In this document: in pieces, positions 44,770 through 53,514 of the stretch | Layout of the letters: each line of letters opens with the position of its first letter | Position numbering within the stretch: the first letter of the stretch is position 1 | Origin: Oligoflexia bacterium | Lineage (GTDB): Bacteria > Bdellovibrionota > UBA1018 | Direction of reading: 5' to 3' | Assembly: GCA_014378465.1 (NCBI GenBank) | Contig: JACMNQ010000036.1 | Coordinates: forward strand, 186,001 to 250,000 | DNA length: 64,000 nucleotides | Notes under the pieces: generated by a model | Database searches by the model: none | What the model saw: only the letters and a program-made list of their open reading frames with translations | Told to the model about the DNA's origin: nothing | Translations under genes and position numbers: made by a program

Positions 44770-47700
44770 TTGGAAATCCGTTATTACAAAGACTATGTTT
44801 CTCAAGCTCTTCTGAATCATCTCAAAGCGGAGAGCCGCGAGGTTGCGGGCGTACCGGGCCTCCGTCAGGTCGGTGACAACGGCAAGGGCTCTGGAGCGAG
44901 TGAACTGGAGACCCCAGCCGCTCTGGCTTTTCTCTGTCAGCTTCACGACCTTGTCCAGGTGGAACTGAATCGCCTTCTTGAGCAGAGGATCATCGATCGT
45001 AAGTTCATTGATGAGAGAACTCACGCATCTTGCGAACTGAATCGGCTCCTCAAGACTGATTTCCTGAATCCTCGCTATGAGACGGTCATCGGCCAGGTGG
45101 ATGGTCGAGGCCGCAAGGTCGTGGGACCCGTCACTGACTTCTACTGCAGACCCGGCGGGGGAGCGCCCGTGGCTCCCATCCCTGACTACCTTGAGGGGCC
45201 CCACGTCACGCTGTTTGGTCCTCCGGACGATGCCAAGCTTTCGATCAATGCGATGAATGCGTTTCATCGCAAACTCAAGGATGAACCTGCCATCGTGGCC
45301 GAGTTGCTCTCAGGCGAATCGACTCAGTTTTCTCCCCAGTTTTCTCCGATGTGGGGCGCCGACGACGAAGATTCCAAAACTCCCTTGCGAAGAGATCTCG
45401 TCGCTGCCGGCGAAAATCTGGCGGGCTGCTTTGACGGCACGCTGTCGTTCACGGACGCGAAGTCAGGAAAAGCTTACGGGCTGGAGGCCTCGCGTCTCGC
45501 TCTTCCGATCAAACGCTTTCCGGGCCTGGCTCTCCCTTGCCTGTTTTTTCTGTACCAGGATCAGCCGCTGCCGCTGCACCTCTATGACTTTGCGCTCCAC
45601 TTGTTCAGGAACTGGAGCAATCCGCGAGCGCTCGTTTTTTATGTGCCCAAGCTCGAGAATGAAGAAGAAGCCCGCTATATCCGCCTGATGATGGAGTCGG
45701 CCGAGACGCTGATCCAGAAACTGCATCCGGAATACCGGCTCGGCACCATCCGTCTCATGGTCGTGCTCGAGAACCCGCGCGCGATTTTCAGAGTCAACGA
45801 GATCATGGATGAACTTCATCCCTATTTCGTGGGAGCCTCACTCGGCTGGCATGATTATCTGGCGTCTACCGCACGGCTTTTCAAGGAAGACGCGAATTAC
45901 CGGATCCCGGTCAAAGCGGATCCCGACATCGTCATCAAATACATCAAGGCTTCTCATGATCTCCTGGCCGAAGTGGTCGGATCACGGGGCGGCATCAAGG
46001 TGGGAGGAATGTACGGCATCCTTCCGATGGGAACTGATATCAAGGGAGATTCATTTCAAGTCACGATCCGTGGCTTCATCAAGGACGTCATCACGCAGCT
46101 CAAGCGTGATCTGACGGGCTTCTGGGTCGCGCATCCGGATTTCGTCCGGATCGGCATGGCGCTCGTGCAGGCCTGGAAGCTCAACCTTGCCGGAGACGGC
46201 TCGAAACTCACCACGCTCGTCACCGCCTTGCTTGACGGGAAGTACCACGGCGACATCCTGAACTTCATTTCGGGACCTGACCTCATCGGGCTGGACCGTG
46301 CTGACCCGCTTTACGCACGAGCCCTTCTGGTTGCGGACATGAAGGAGTCCAGTTGGATCGCGAACAATCATCCGAATGAAATTCGCTACAACATCTTTCA
46401 GTCCCTGCAGTACCTTGCCGACTGGTTGACCGGAAATGGGTGTGTGGCGTTGCCTGCCCAGCTTGACGGCGTAGCGGTTCGCGTGATGGATGATCTGGCG
46501 ACTGCCGAGCGATCGCGCTGGGAAGTCTGGCATGAGCTGCACCATGGACGATTCAGTGTCGAAGAATTCCTGAAGATCGCACACGAGGAGTATCACTTCA
46601 TTCAGAAGGACCTCTCGGATTCGAAGAAGATCGTGCAGGTCAAATGGACGGAGAAGACGGCCAGGTGGTATCCCATCGCGCTGAATCTCATGATTGAACT
46701 CATGACTCGGCCCACGCCACCGGAATTCGCGACCGAACTTCTGCTGCCCTTCACCGTGGATTCGATCCGCAATGCGCCGGATCCCTGGAAGGCGATCCGC
46801 GCTCTGGAACCGGAAAAATATCAGACTTCGCCCTACGTCGAGCGGTTCGTGAAGTATTTTGCCATCTGTGGGAGTCGTTCCTTCGCCCAGGCGATGGCGA
46901 AGAATGCAGTCCCGGGTCGCAAGCTGGCCGAAAAGATCATTCGTGAATTCACAGTGGAGCAGGTCAACGAAGCGGCAGGATTTCATGGTGATATCGGCGA
47001 GAGTCGAAAGACCCTGGATGCGCTCGCATCACATGAGCAGGCTCTCGTCCTGCAGGAAAGTGAAGCGGTTCGCCTGGAGCTCCTGACTCTCGGAGAAGAA
47101 TACCGATCGCGCTTTGGCATGAAATTTCTGATTTCGGCGCAGGGAAAGTCAGCTTCGGATATCCTGAGCGCTCTCAAGTCTCGGTTTTTAAACACGCCCG
47201 CGCAAGAACTCGACCGTGCGCGAAGCGCCCTTTGGGAAATCACATCGAAGCGACTGACGGCTCCTGGAACAGTGGATCTTGCTGATACGCTGGAGGAGTT
47301 GCGCAAGAAGCACCAGATCGTTGGAGCGACCGTGACTTTGAGCACGCCTGTGCCGGCGAGCGCAGCCGCCCCGGAGGCGGTGGGGCAGTCTTCACTGCAG
47401 ACCTTCGGTCTGGGTGAAGCGATTCGCGGTGAAACTCCCGTTCAGGAAACGACGCTTTTTCAAATTGCCTCGCTCAGCAAGACCTTCGCAGTCTGCTTTG
47501 CGATTGAGTACTTCAAGAAGGCCAAAATTTCACCTTCGACTTCGGTCAATGCACTTCTGGCAAAGACTTCGACGCCGTTTCGTCTCCAGTCCCTGGACCT
47601 GAAGCACCCCGAGTGGGCGGAACAGGTGACGCTTCTTCATCTCATGAGTCACGGCGCCCTGAACATGCACTATGTGAAAGGTGTTCCTGCTTCGAAGAAG

Positions 47701-49608
47701 ATGCCGAGAGTGGGCGAGCTCCTCCTTGATGGCAAGTCTCATGGCTATGATCCGGTTGGAGTGCTGCACGCACCCGGCACGGTCTTTCAATACTCGGGAG
47801 GAGGCTTTCTCGTCCTCGAGCATTTGATTGAAAGTCTCGAAAACCGTCGCATCCAGGAAGTGACCGCGCCGTTCTTTCAGGAGCTGGGACTGTCCCACTT
47901 CACATTCGAGCAAGCCTCGCAACCCGGACGTGACTACGCGGCTGGCTACTCGGTCGCGGGAGAAATGACGCAGGACTCTCGATTGATGTTCCCCGCCTTT
48001 GCAGCGGGCGCGATGTCGACTTCGGAGGACGTGGCAGTTTTTCTGAACCGGATGACTGTCGCCTACAGCGAACTGCGCTCGCGTGCGCCGCTTTCTCATT
48101 ACACTGCCGTTCAGATGTTTCACGGACCGACCCAGGGGGATCAGGGCTGCCGTAAATTCATGGGAGTGACGCGCGGCCTGGGGCTTTTCATCGCCGAAGC
48201 GGGAAAGAATCGCCTGGCTCTTCATCAGGGCGCCAATGAGGGTTACCGCTGCCTTTACGTTCATTGCTTCAAAGGTCCCGATGCGGGCATGGGCTTTGTC
48301 CTGCTCTGCAGTGGGGAACTCAACGGCGTGCTGTTCATCGCGGAAGCCGCGCAGGCGATCCTGAAAACGTTTCAGATGGAAGGCATTGATCCTGAGCGCT
48401 TCCAGAAAACGTTTCTGGCTTCGCAGGTTGCAGCCGAGGAAATCGTCAATACGGGCTATAAAGAGCTCATTTTCTCCGCTTTCGAAAGGGACCGGGCGGA
48501 AGAGATCGTGATTCAGGGTCAACTCGATCCAAGAGCGAAATTCAATCGCGCGGTGGGCGCAAGAGTTCTCGAAGTCACGAATGAGCGCTTTGCTCGCGTC
48601 GAAAATCTTCTGTCTGATCATCTCCCGGTCTTCGACCCGGAACTTTTTGGTCGCCAGGGCAAGATCATGGACAGCTGGGAAAGTGTTCGTCACAATCCGC
48701 TGGACCGGGATGTGCTGGTCTTTGAACTCAGGCAACCTTCAAAGATTCAGTACGTTTCCTTCTCCACGCAGTTTCATCTGGGCAACCATCCCCAGTCCGT
48801 GAAAGTTGAAGCGTCTGAATCCCTGGATGCGCCCTCGGGCGGAGCTGATCAGGCACACTGGTCAGTCCTGGTTCCGCAAACTGCGCTCGAAGGACATTCT
48901 TTGACGGAAGTGCGCAGTGAAAAGACTGATACCGTTTTTCGATTTGTTCGCGTTTCCATGTTTCCGGACGGCGGCCTTTCCAGGCTGGGTCTCTTTGACG
49001 AGAGTCTTCCGGTAGCTGAGCAGGCGTGTTTTCAGCCACATGCGGAGGCAAAAAGCGTCGCGTTTGCTGAAAAGATTCCGCACTCCTTGAAACCTCTCGC
49101 TCCGCACTACGAAGCGGGTCCTGAAGAGATCGAGAAGAACTGGCAGTCGGTTCCGGCGGGAAGCGAAATGGATGTCGCCTGCAGTGCCTTTGGAGGGAAG
49201 ATCGTTCGAGCCTCCAATGAGCACTACAGTCCCGCCACGCAGATCATCTCGCCTTATCCTCCGATTCACATGTTTGATGGGATGGAGTCGGCCAGGAGCC
49301 GGATTTCCGGGCACTTTGAAGATGTCGTGGTGGAGTTTCTCAGGCCGTCCGTGATTTCAAGAATAGAAGTGGACTTCAGTTTTTTCGTGAACAACAATCC
49401 GCTGGAGCTGAGTCTCGAAGGCGGCACGAGGGCTGCCGACGGTTCCGAAGTGTGGAAGCCTCTGGTTTCGCGCACCCCGGTGAAAGCCTACGCCGGCAAT
49501 GCGATTGAGTTCGTGATTTCAAGTCCTGAGAAGTTCACGCTCCTTCGCGCGGTGGTTCATCCAGATGGCGGGATCAATCGCTTGCGGGTGTATTCGCGGA
49601 ACTACTGA
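44770..49608 (+). CDS. Four-domain purine/glyoxylate enzyme: malate synthase-OHCU decarboxylase-serine hydrolase-allantoicase
   Basis: One uninterrupted 1612-residue frame from TTG 44770 (GAGGGAG lies before it). Residues 1 to about 690 are a divergent malate synthase: FYVPKLENEEEAR, Mg ligands Glu334 (VVLENPRAIF) and Asp362 (GWHDYL) 28 apart, GGMYGILP, WVAHPDF, and base candidate Asp575 in VMDDLATAERSR; the RPRG motif is not obvious. Residues ~690-845 are OHCU decarboxylase (FHGDIGE with His739, Glu756 in SHEQ, FGMKFLISAQGKSASDIL). Residues ~850-1245 are a class-C beta-lactamase-like serine hydrolase (Ser901-x-x-Lys904, Tyr1008 in YSGGG, LHQGANEGY). Residues ~1265-1612 are two allantoicase repeats (MDSWESVRH; HLGNHPQSV). 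It would link ureide breakdown to malate. Confidence 0.88.
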   Translation: MEIRYYKDYVSQALLNHLKAESREVAGVPGLRQVGDNGKGSGASELETPAALAFLCQLHDLVQVELNRLLEQRIIDRKFIDERTHASCELNRLLKTDFLNPRYETVIGQVDGRGRKVVGPVTDFYCRPGGGAPVAPIPDYLEGPHVTLFGPPDDAKLSINAMNAFHRKLKDEPAIVAELLSGESTQFSPQFSPMWGADDEDSKTPLRRDLVAAGENLAGCFDGTLSFTDAKSGKAYGLEASRLALPIKRFPGLALPCLFFLYQDQPLPLHLYDFALHLFRNWSNPRALVFYVPKLENEEEARYIRLMMESAETLIQKLHPEYRLGTIRLMVVLENPRAIFRVNEIMDELHPYFVGASLGWHDYLASTARLFKEDANYRIPVKADPDIVIKYIKASHDLLAEVVGSRGGIKVGGMYGILPMGTDIKGDSFQVTIRGFIKDVITQLKRDLTGFWVAHPDFVRIGMALVQAWKLNLAGDGSKLTTLVTALLDGKYHGDILNFISGPDLIGLDRADPLYARALLVADMKESSWIANNHPNEIRYNIFQSLQYLADWLTGNGCVALPAQLDGVAVRVMDDLATAERSRWEVWHELHHGRFSVEEFLKIAHEEYHFIQKDLSDSKKIVQVKWTEKTARWYPIALNLMIELMTRPTPPEFATELLLPFTVDSIRNAPDPWKAIRALEPEKYQTSPYVERFVKYFAICGSRSFAQAMAKNAVPGRKLAEKIIREFTVEQVNEAAGFHGDIGESRKTLDALASHEQALVLQESEAVRLELLTLGEEYRSRFGMKFLISAQGKSASDILSALKSRFLNTPAQELDRARSALWEITSKRLTAPGTVDLADTLEELRKKHQIVGATVTLSTPVPASAAAPEAVGQSSLQTFGLGEAIRGETPVQETTLFQIASLSKTFAVCFAIEYFKKAKISPSTSVNALLAKTSTPFRLQSLDLKHPEWAEQVTLLHLMSHGALNMHYVKGVPASKKMPRVGELLLDGKSHGYDPVGVLHAPGTVFQYSGGGFLVLEHLIESLENRRIQEVTAPFFQELGLSHFTFEQASQPGRDYAAGYSVAGEMTQDSRLMFPAFAAGAMSTSEDVAVFLNRMTVAYSELRSRAPLSHYTAVQMFHGPTQGDQGCRKFMGVTRGLGLFIAEAGKNRLALHQGANEGYRCLYVHCFKGPDAGMGFVLLCSGELNGVLFIAEAAQAILKTFQMEGIDPERFQKTFLASQVAAEEIVNTGYKELIFSAFERDRAEEIVIQGQLDPRAKFNRAVGARVLEVTNERFARVENLLSDHLPVFDPELFGRQGKIMDSWESVRHNPLDRDVLVFELRQPSKIQYVSFSTQFHLGNHPQSVKVEASESLDAPSGGADQAHWSVLVPQTALEGHSLTEVRSEKTDTVFRFVRVSMFPDGGLSRLGLFDESLPVAEQACFQPHAEAKSVAFAEKIPHSLKPLAPHYEAGPEEIEKNWQSVPAGSEMDVACSAFGGKIVRASNEHYSPATQIISPYPPIHMFDGMESARSRISGHFEDVVVEFLRPSVISRIEVDFSFFVNNNPLELSLEGGTRAADGSEVWKPLVSRTPVKAYAGNAIEFVISSPEKFTLLRAVVHPDGGINRLRVYSRNY

Positions 49609-49705
49609 CGCTGAACCGCGAGATGGATGAAAAGGGCGAGGCCGCTTGCCCTGTTTCACTTTGGTCTTGCCATCGGACTGCTTTCTCTCGGATGATCAGG
49701 CCGTC

Positions 49706-50287
49706 ATGACAGAACCCGTCAGTACCGTCAGTTCATTCAAAAGCGCCTGGGAAGTTCTCCTGCTTTTTCTGATTCCCATCGGAGGAGGCATTCCCGGTGG
49801 TGTTTTGCTGGCTAAAAGCCGCAACCTCAGTTGGCAAGTGATGACGGTGCTTTATTTCATTTCGGATGTGATCCTCGCTTTTCTGTTTGAGCCCATCATG
49901 TTGCTTGCGGTCCGGATTGGAAAACGCTCCCCGGGATTCGGCCGTTTTCTGCAGGCGCTCAGGGCGTCGACGAAAAAATCCACTGCCCACTATGGCAGCA
50001 GCATGGGACCGCTCGCGCTCATTCTTGTGGCGTTTGGTGTGGATCCGATGACGGGACGAGCGATCGCGGCGGCATCCGGGCATGGTTTCCTCACGGGTTG
50101 GATGCTGGCGATCACCGGGGACATGATGTACTTCTCTCTCCTCATGGTCTCGACACTTTTTCTCAATAACATCCTGGGCGACGGAACCTGGACCACGGTG
50201 ATCATTCTCGCGGTCATGATGATTGTTCCCATGCTCGTTCGAAAATTTCGCGAGCGCTCCCGTGTCGCGGTTCCTGAAGCGCTCTGA
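49706..50287 (+). CDS. Multi-spanning membrane protein of unknown family
   Basis: A 193-residue protein with about five hydrophobic segments (LLLFLIPIGGGIPGGVLLA, MTVLYFISDVILAFLFEPIMLLA, MGPLALILVAFGV, GWMLAITGDMMYFSLLMVSTLF, VIILAVMMIVPMLV). The IPIGGGIPGG turn and AAASGHGFLTGW are distinctive, but I cannot name the family. ATG 49706 is chosen because the 20 residues upstream are not hydrophobic or conserved in style. It lies about 100 bp after the purine fusion gene on the same strand; a transport role for a pathway compound is possible but not supported by sequence. Confidence 0.65.
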   Translation: MTEPVSTVSSFKSAWEVLLLFLIPIGGGIPGGVLLAKSRNLSWQVMTVLYFISDVILAFLFEPIMLLAVRIGKRSPGFGRFLQALRASTKKSTAHYGSSMGPLALILVAFGVDPMTGRAIAAASGHGFLTGWMLAITGDMMYFSLLMVSTLFLNNILGDGTWTTVIILAVMMIVPMLVRKFRERSRVAVPEAL

Positions 50288-50474
50288 AGGAATCGTTCTG
50301 TGGTGTTCGCACTCCCTGGGACGATTTTCTTCGTGGATCAAAAGACTGAAAGCAGCGTGATCAATGAAACTGGAGTCATTCTCGACTGGCTCAAAATGAC
50401 TTCCAGATGAAACGCAGGGCTTTGGCGTCAATGGATTTTAGAGTGCCCACCACGCACATCAGCGTGACGTCGCC

Positions 50475-50496
50475 CCGGAATGGCGGGACATTCCGG
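50475..50496. repeat. Inverted repeat in intergenic region
   Basis: CCGGAATG and CATTCCGG form an 8-bp stem with a 6-nt loop (GCGGGA). It lies in 50288-50538 between convergent genes and may act as a terminator without a T-tract. Nothing else is seen in that 251-bp stretch. Confidence 0.4.
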
Positions 50497-50538
50497 CACT
50501 ACCGCCTCCGGCAATGAACTCCCAGCTGTGAAAAGTGA

Positions 50539-50724
50539 TCAGCTTTCGCCCGCGTCCTGCAACTGGTCTTGGAGTTCTTCTTGAAGCGCGGTGATCTGTC
50601 TGACGAGCTCTTCCCATTCGTCTTTTTCAGCCTGCGTGAGTTCACGCTGACCGGCGATGGCCTGAAGTTTTCTATCGCGTTTCATGAGTTCGAGCATCTT
50701 GGGATGACTTGTGGAATTCTGCAT
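50539..50724 (-). CDS. Small charged coiled-coil protein
   Basis: A 61-residue protein starting MQNSTSHPKMLELMKRDRKL. GGAGAAGG stands before ATG 50724, so it is probably real. The body (QAEKDEWEELVRQITALQEELQDQLQ) is a heptad-like helix. No family or function recognised. The 178 bp beyond its start hold no gene. Confidence 0.6.
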   Translation of the reverse strand: MQNSTSHPKMLELMKRDRKLQAIAGQRELTQAEKDEWEELVRQITALQEELQDQLQDAGES

Positions 50725-50947
50725 GGCCTTCTCCGGATGATTCTGGGGTTGATGAGAAAGCACTAGCATCCCGCACAGGGGTATCGAAGCCTAAAGTCTC
50801 CCAGCAGTGCGGAGTCAAATTGCAGAAGGGGGTCCTTCCGAGGCCACCACTGATTCTGATCCAACGCGCACTCAGTTTCGATGGAAGTGAATGCCGCAAA
50901 TCAAGCTATCCAAAAGCGGCAATCAAGAAAGCGGCATGAAGTGGCGA

Positions 50948-51169
50948 CTATTTTTTTGGCACAAGTTTCCGAAGGACCGAACCTTGATGAACGGCGACGT
51001 GATCCGTTTTGTCGCTTTTGATCATAGAGTAGGGGGTTTCTCGACTTGCGTGTCGAACGTAGCCTTTGACTCTGAGGCTGCTCGTGAGTTTCCTCGTGAT
51101 CCTCCCTCGAACGCGGCCCGCCTCTGAATTCCAGGACACGTGATCGCCGACTTTGTAAGTTTTCGTCAT
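50948..51169 (-). CDS. DUF2945/HVA1-type TUDOR-like small protein
   Basis: A 73-residue protein with KTYKVGDHVSWNSEAGRVRGRITRK, VRHASRETPYSMIKSDKTDHVAVHQGSVLRKL. This is the pattern of the hypervirulence-associated TUDOR-domain (DUF2945) family of small beta-barrel proteins, widespread in bacteria and fungi; function unknown. ATG 51169 is 5 bp after the stop of the upstream small gene, so the two are co-transcribed. The ribosome site is weak. Confidence 0.82.
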   Translation of the reverse strand: MTKTYKVGDHVSWNSEAGRVRGRITRKLTSSLRVKGYVRHASRETPYSMIKSDKTDHVAVHQGSVLRKLVPKK

Positions 51170-51173
51170 GTTG

Positions 51174-51449
51174 CTACAATCGCCATCCCGGAGCATCGCT
51201 GGCTGGAAATGACTCCCAAGAAGCCTCATCAACGGCGTCACCGTGACTTGAGATCAGGGTTTGAGGAACAGTCTCCTTCGGTGAATTTTCAGTCTTCTCG
51301 CGGATTGAGCGACCGACAGGAGCAGACTCATGATTTTTCATCCAATGCATGACAAGCAACACCGATGCTGAAGTGGCCAGGGTCAGGAGCAGGCGAGTAA
51401 TCCGATCCGCGTGGATGTGCATAGATGAATTCAAAGGAGCAAAATTCAT
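51174..51449 (-). CDS. Small membrane-anchored protein with C-terminal FPASD motif
   Basis: A 91-residue protein with one hydrophobic helix (ITRLLLTLATSASVLLVMHW) and a C-terminal DEASWESFPASDAPGW. A motif close to DEAxxESFPASDPP occurs at the ends of many small uncharacterised bacterial proteins. GGGGA precedes ATG 51449. It forms an operon with the DUF2945 gene. The motif may be a protein-interaction tail; function unknown. The 208 bp from 51450 to 51657 contain a G9 run and no gene. Confidence 0.65.
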   Translation of the reverse strand: MNFAPLNSSMHIHADRITRLLLTLATSASVLLVMHWMKNHESAPVGRSIREKTENSPKETVPQTLISSHGDAVDEASWESFPASDAPGWRL

Positions 51450-51657
51450 TCCCCAAGGTTTGAAAATGAATATTGATCCAAACGGTCGTGGCGATGTTCA
51501 CCCCTCACGCGAACAGCGGGCTTCTCATTGACTTCAGCTCGTGACGAATTGCGGGGGGGGGGTGCGTCCAGACCGGGAGCAATCGAGCTCGCTGGCTCCG
51601 TTACGTACAAAAACAAACGAGGGTGAAGCGTGGTCGCCCGCAAAGCGGCGTGAGATT

Positions 51658-51852
51658 CTATTTTCCAGCCTGGTGAATGAAAACTTTGAAAAAAGTCAGC
51701 GTCGAAATGATGCTGCACACCCAGAGCCCGACGAAGATTCCCGTCTCATGCGGATTCGCAGTGGGAAAGACGTTGAACCAGAAGGCGTTGGACAACAGGA
51801 ATGACAGAAATGCCCCCACCAGAAAACAAGACTCCCAGGCTTTGAACATCAC
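51658..51852 (-). CDS. Small two-helix membrane protein
   Basis: A 64-residue protein with two hydrophobic helices (CFLVGAFLSFLLSNAFWFNV and TGIFVGLWVCSIISTLTFFKVFI). GAGGAGAAA precedes ATG 51852, supporting translation. It is 22 bp downstream of another tiny membrane gene, likely one transcript. No family recognised. Confidence 0.65.
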   Translation of the reverse strand: MMFKAWESCFLVGAFLSFLLSNAFWFNVFPTANPHETGIFVGLWVCSIISTLTFFKVFIHQAGK

Positions 51853-51874
51853 TTTCTCCTCGTTTGTATCTTCA

Positions 51875-51997
51875 TCATTGGCCCTTCTTCGGGTTCATGA
51901 CCTTCGAAACCTCACGCAGCACGAGCAAGATGCCGGTCGCGCAGATCGCACAGATGAAAAGGCCCAAAGCCATCAATTGATTATTGTCATTGAGCAT
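51875..51997 (-). CDS. Very small single-span membrane protein (40 aa)
   Basis: A 40-codon gene with start ATG 51997 and GGAGGAG nine bases before it. It encodes LMALGLFICAICATGILLVL as a membrane helix followed by a basic end (REVSKVMNPKKGQ). The strong ribosome site, hydrophobic pattern and position just before another small membrane gene support it. Too short for family assignment. Confidence 0.6.
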   Translation of the reverse strand: MLNDNNQLMALGLFICAICATGILLVLREVSKVMNPKKGQ

Positions 51998-52272
51998 CGC
52001 GCCACACTCCTCCAGCGCACTCGGGCAGTCAATGTCCAAATGTTCCTACCGGCCCATTCGGCCAACGATCGAGCGCGCCTTTCAGCAGAAAATTCTTGAA
52101 GGATCTCAGAAGCCGCTCAATTGGCCCGCGAGGCGCTGTTTGAATACTTCATGGCGTTAGACAGAACATTGACGGGTCACGTTCAAGAAAAGTTCATGGC
52201 ATTCCCACTCTGGAGCTGCCCCAGCCATAGCTGCCCATGTCAGCTCATGATATTTCAACCTCGGGGGTGGCG

Positions 52273-53514
52273 ATGCGAAGCTTGTATTGGGTCCGAACTG
52301 ATCTCAGGTTGGTAGACAATCTCAGCTTGATTCAGTTTTGCGAAAGCAGCGCTGAAGGGATGATCGTCTGGTGTCCATCTTCGAGTTATTCACGTTCAGG
52401 TCTCCACCGGAAAACGTTTACCGACGAGTGCGTTGACGCTTTCTCCAGGAGCGTCGCCTTGCACGGGCAATTTTTAAATCTGGGGAAATTGAGTTTTCGG
52501 GACGAACTGCCACGGTGGGTGGAAGAACATGAGATTGAATGCGTCTATTACACACGCGAGTTCGCTTGCGAAGAAATCGAAGAAGAAAGACAGGTCCTCG
52601 ATTGGTGTGGTTTGAAGAAGATACGCGTGGTCGCCTTGGATCAAGGGACGCTCATCGCTGAGTCCGACCTGCCTTTTTCTCTGTCGAAAATGCCCTTCAT
52701 TTTCACCGATTTCAGAAAGAAAGTTGAATATAGCCTGCGGATCCGGGCACCCCAACCTGCTCCTCTTCTCTGGCCTCGCCCGATTGTTGCGGATTCAGCA
52801 AGAGCGGTGGTTTTGCCCGTGAGTCCTGAAAAATCGCAGTCCAGCGGAGAGGAGGCTGCGTGGAACAGGCTCGATCACTACTTCTGGAAATCCGAGGCCG
52901 TCAGGACCTACAAAGAGACACGGAACGGGATGCTCAAAGACGATGATTCGACTCGCTTCTCGCCTTTTCTCAACCAGGGTTGTCTGTCCGCGCGTTCAGT
53001 CCATGACGAGCTGAAAAAATACGAAAGGATGCACTCGGCGAATGAATCCACTTACTGGGTGATTTTTGAACTGCTCTGGCGAGATTATTTCAAATTTCTG
53101 TCTCGCAAGCATGGCAAACTCATTTTCAAGGAAACGGGACTGCTGACAACTCCTCTCAGAAGAGGACGCGCTGATCCTGAAGTTTTCAGGAATTGGTGCG
53201 CGGGCTTGACAGAAGACCCCTTCATCAATGCGAACATGCGTGAATTGAACCTCACCGGACGAATGTCAAACCGGGGGCGCCAGAATGTGGCGAGTTACCT
53301 GATCCACCGGCTGCAGCTCCCCTGGACCTGGGGCGCCGCTTATTTAGAAGAGCAGCTCATCGACTATGATCCGGATCTCAACTGGGGAAATTGGTTGTAT
53401 TTATCAGGGAGAGGTACGGACCCTCGCGCTCGGGAGTTCAATCCCAGGCGGCAGGCCGAAATGTATGACCCTGGATCCCTGTATCAAATGAAATGGAATG
53501 GTAAAATCTCGTGA
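52273..53514 (+). CDS. DASH-type cryptochrome/photolyase
   Basis: A 413-residue protein of the cryptochrome/photolyase superfamily: RSLYWVRTDLRLVDN at the start of the Rossmann domain, then the FAD domain with YWVIFELLWRDYFKFL, INANMRELNLTGRMSNRGRQNVASYL, DPDLNWGNWLYLSGRGTDPRAREFNP. The GxGxDPR end is typical of CRY-DASH, which repairs cyclobutane dimers in single-stranded DNA using light. ATG 52273 follows GGGGGTGG. Upstream (51998-52272) I see no gene. It overlaps the next gene by GTGA. Confidence 0.9.
   Translation: MRSLYWVRTDLRLVDNLSLIQFCESSAEGMIVWCPSSSYSRSGLHRKTFTDECVDAFSRSVALHGQFLNLGKLSFRDELPRWVEEHEIECVYYTREFACEEIEEERQVLDWCGLKKIRVVALDQGTLIAESDLPFSLSKMPFIFTDFRKKVEYSLRIRAPQPAPLLWPRPIVADSARAVVLPVSPEKSQSSGEEAAWNRLDHYFWKSEAVRTYKETRNGMLKDDDSTRFSPFLNQGCLSARSVHDELKKYERMHSANESTYWVIFELLWRDYFKFLSRKHGKLIFKETGLLTTPLRRGRADPEVFRNWCAGLTEDPFINANMRELNLTGRMSNRGRQNVASYLIHRLQLPWTWGAAYLEEQLIDYDPDLNWGNWLYLSGRGTDPRAREFNPRRQAEMYDPGSLYQMKWNGKIS

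Noticed and set aside
47530-48735. 401-codon minus-strand frame
   Set aside because: Antisense to the serine-hydrolase domain of the fusion gene, with no recognisable motif.
51551-51559. G9 run, and a G8 run at 56033, as phase-variable tracts
   Set aside because: Both are outside coding regions and not at a clear promoter spacer; no evidence of switching.
52121-52315. 64-codon frame before the cryptochrome
   Set aside because: Overlaps the true cryptochrome start out of frame; no conserved pattern.
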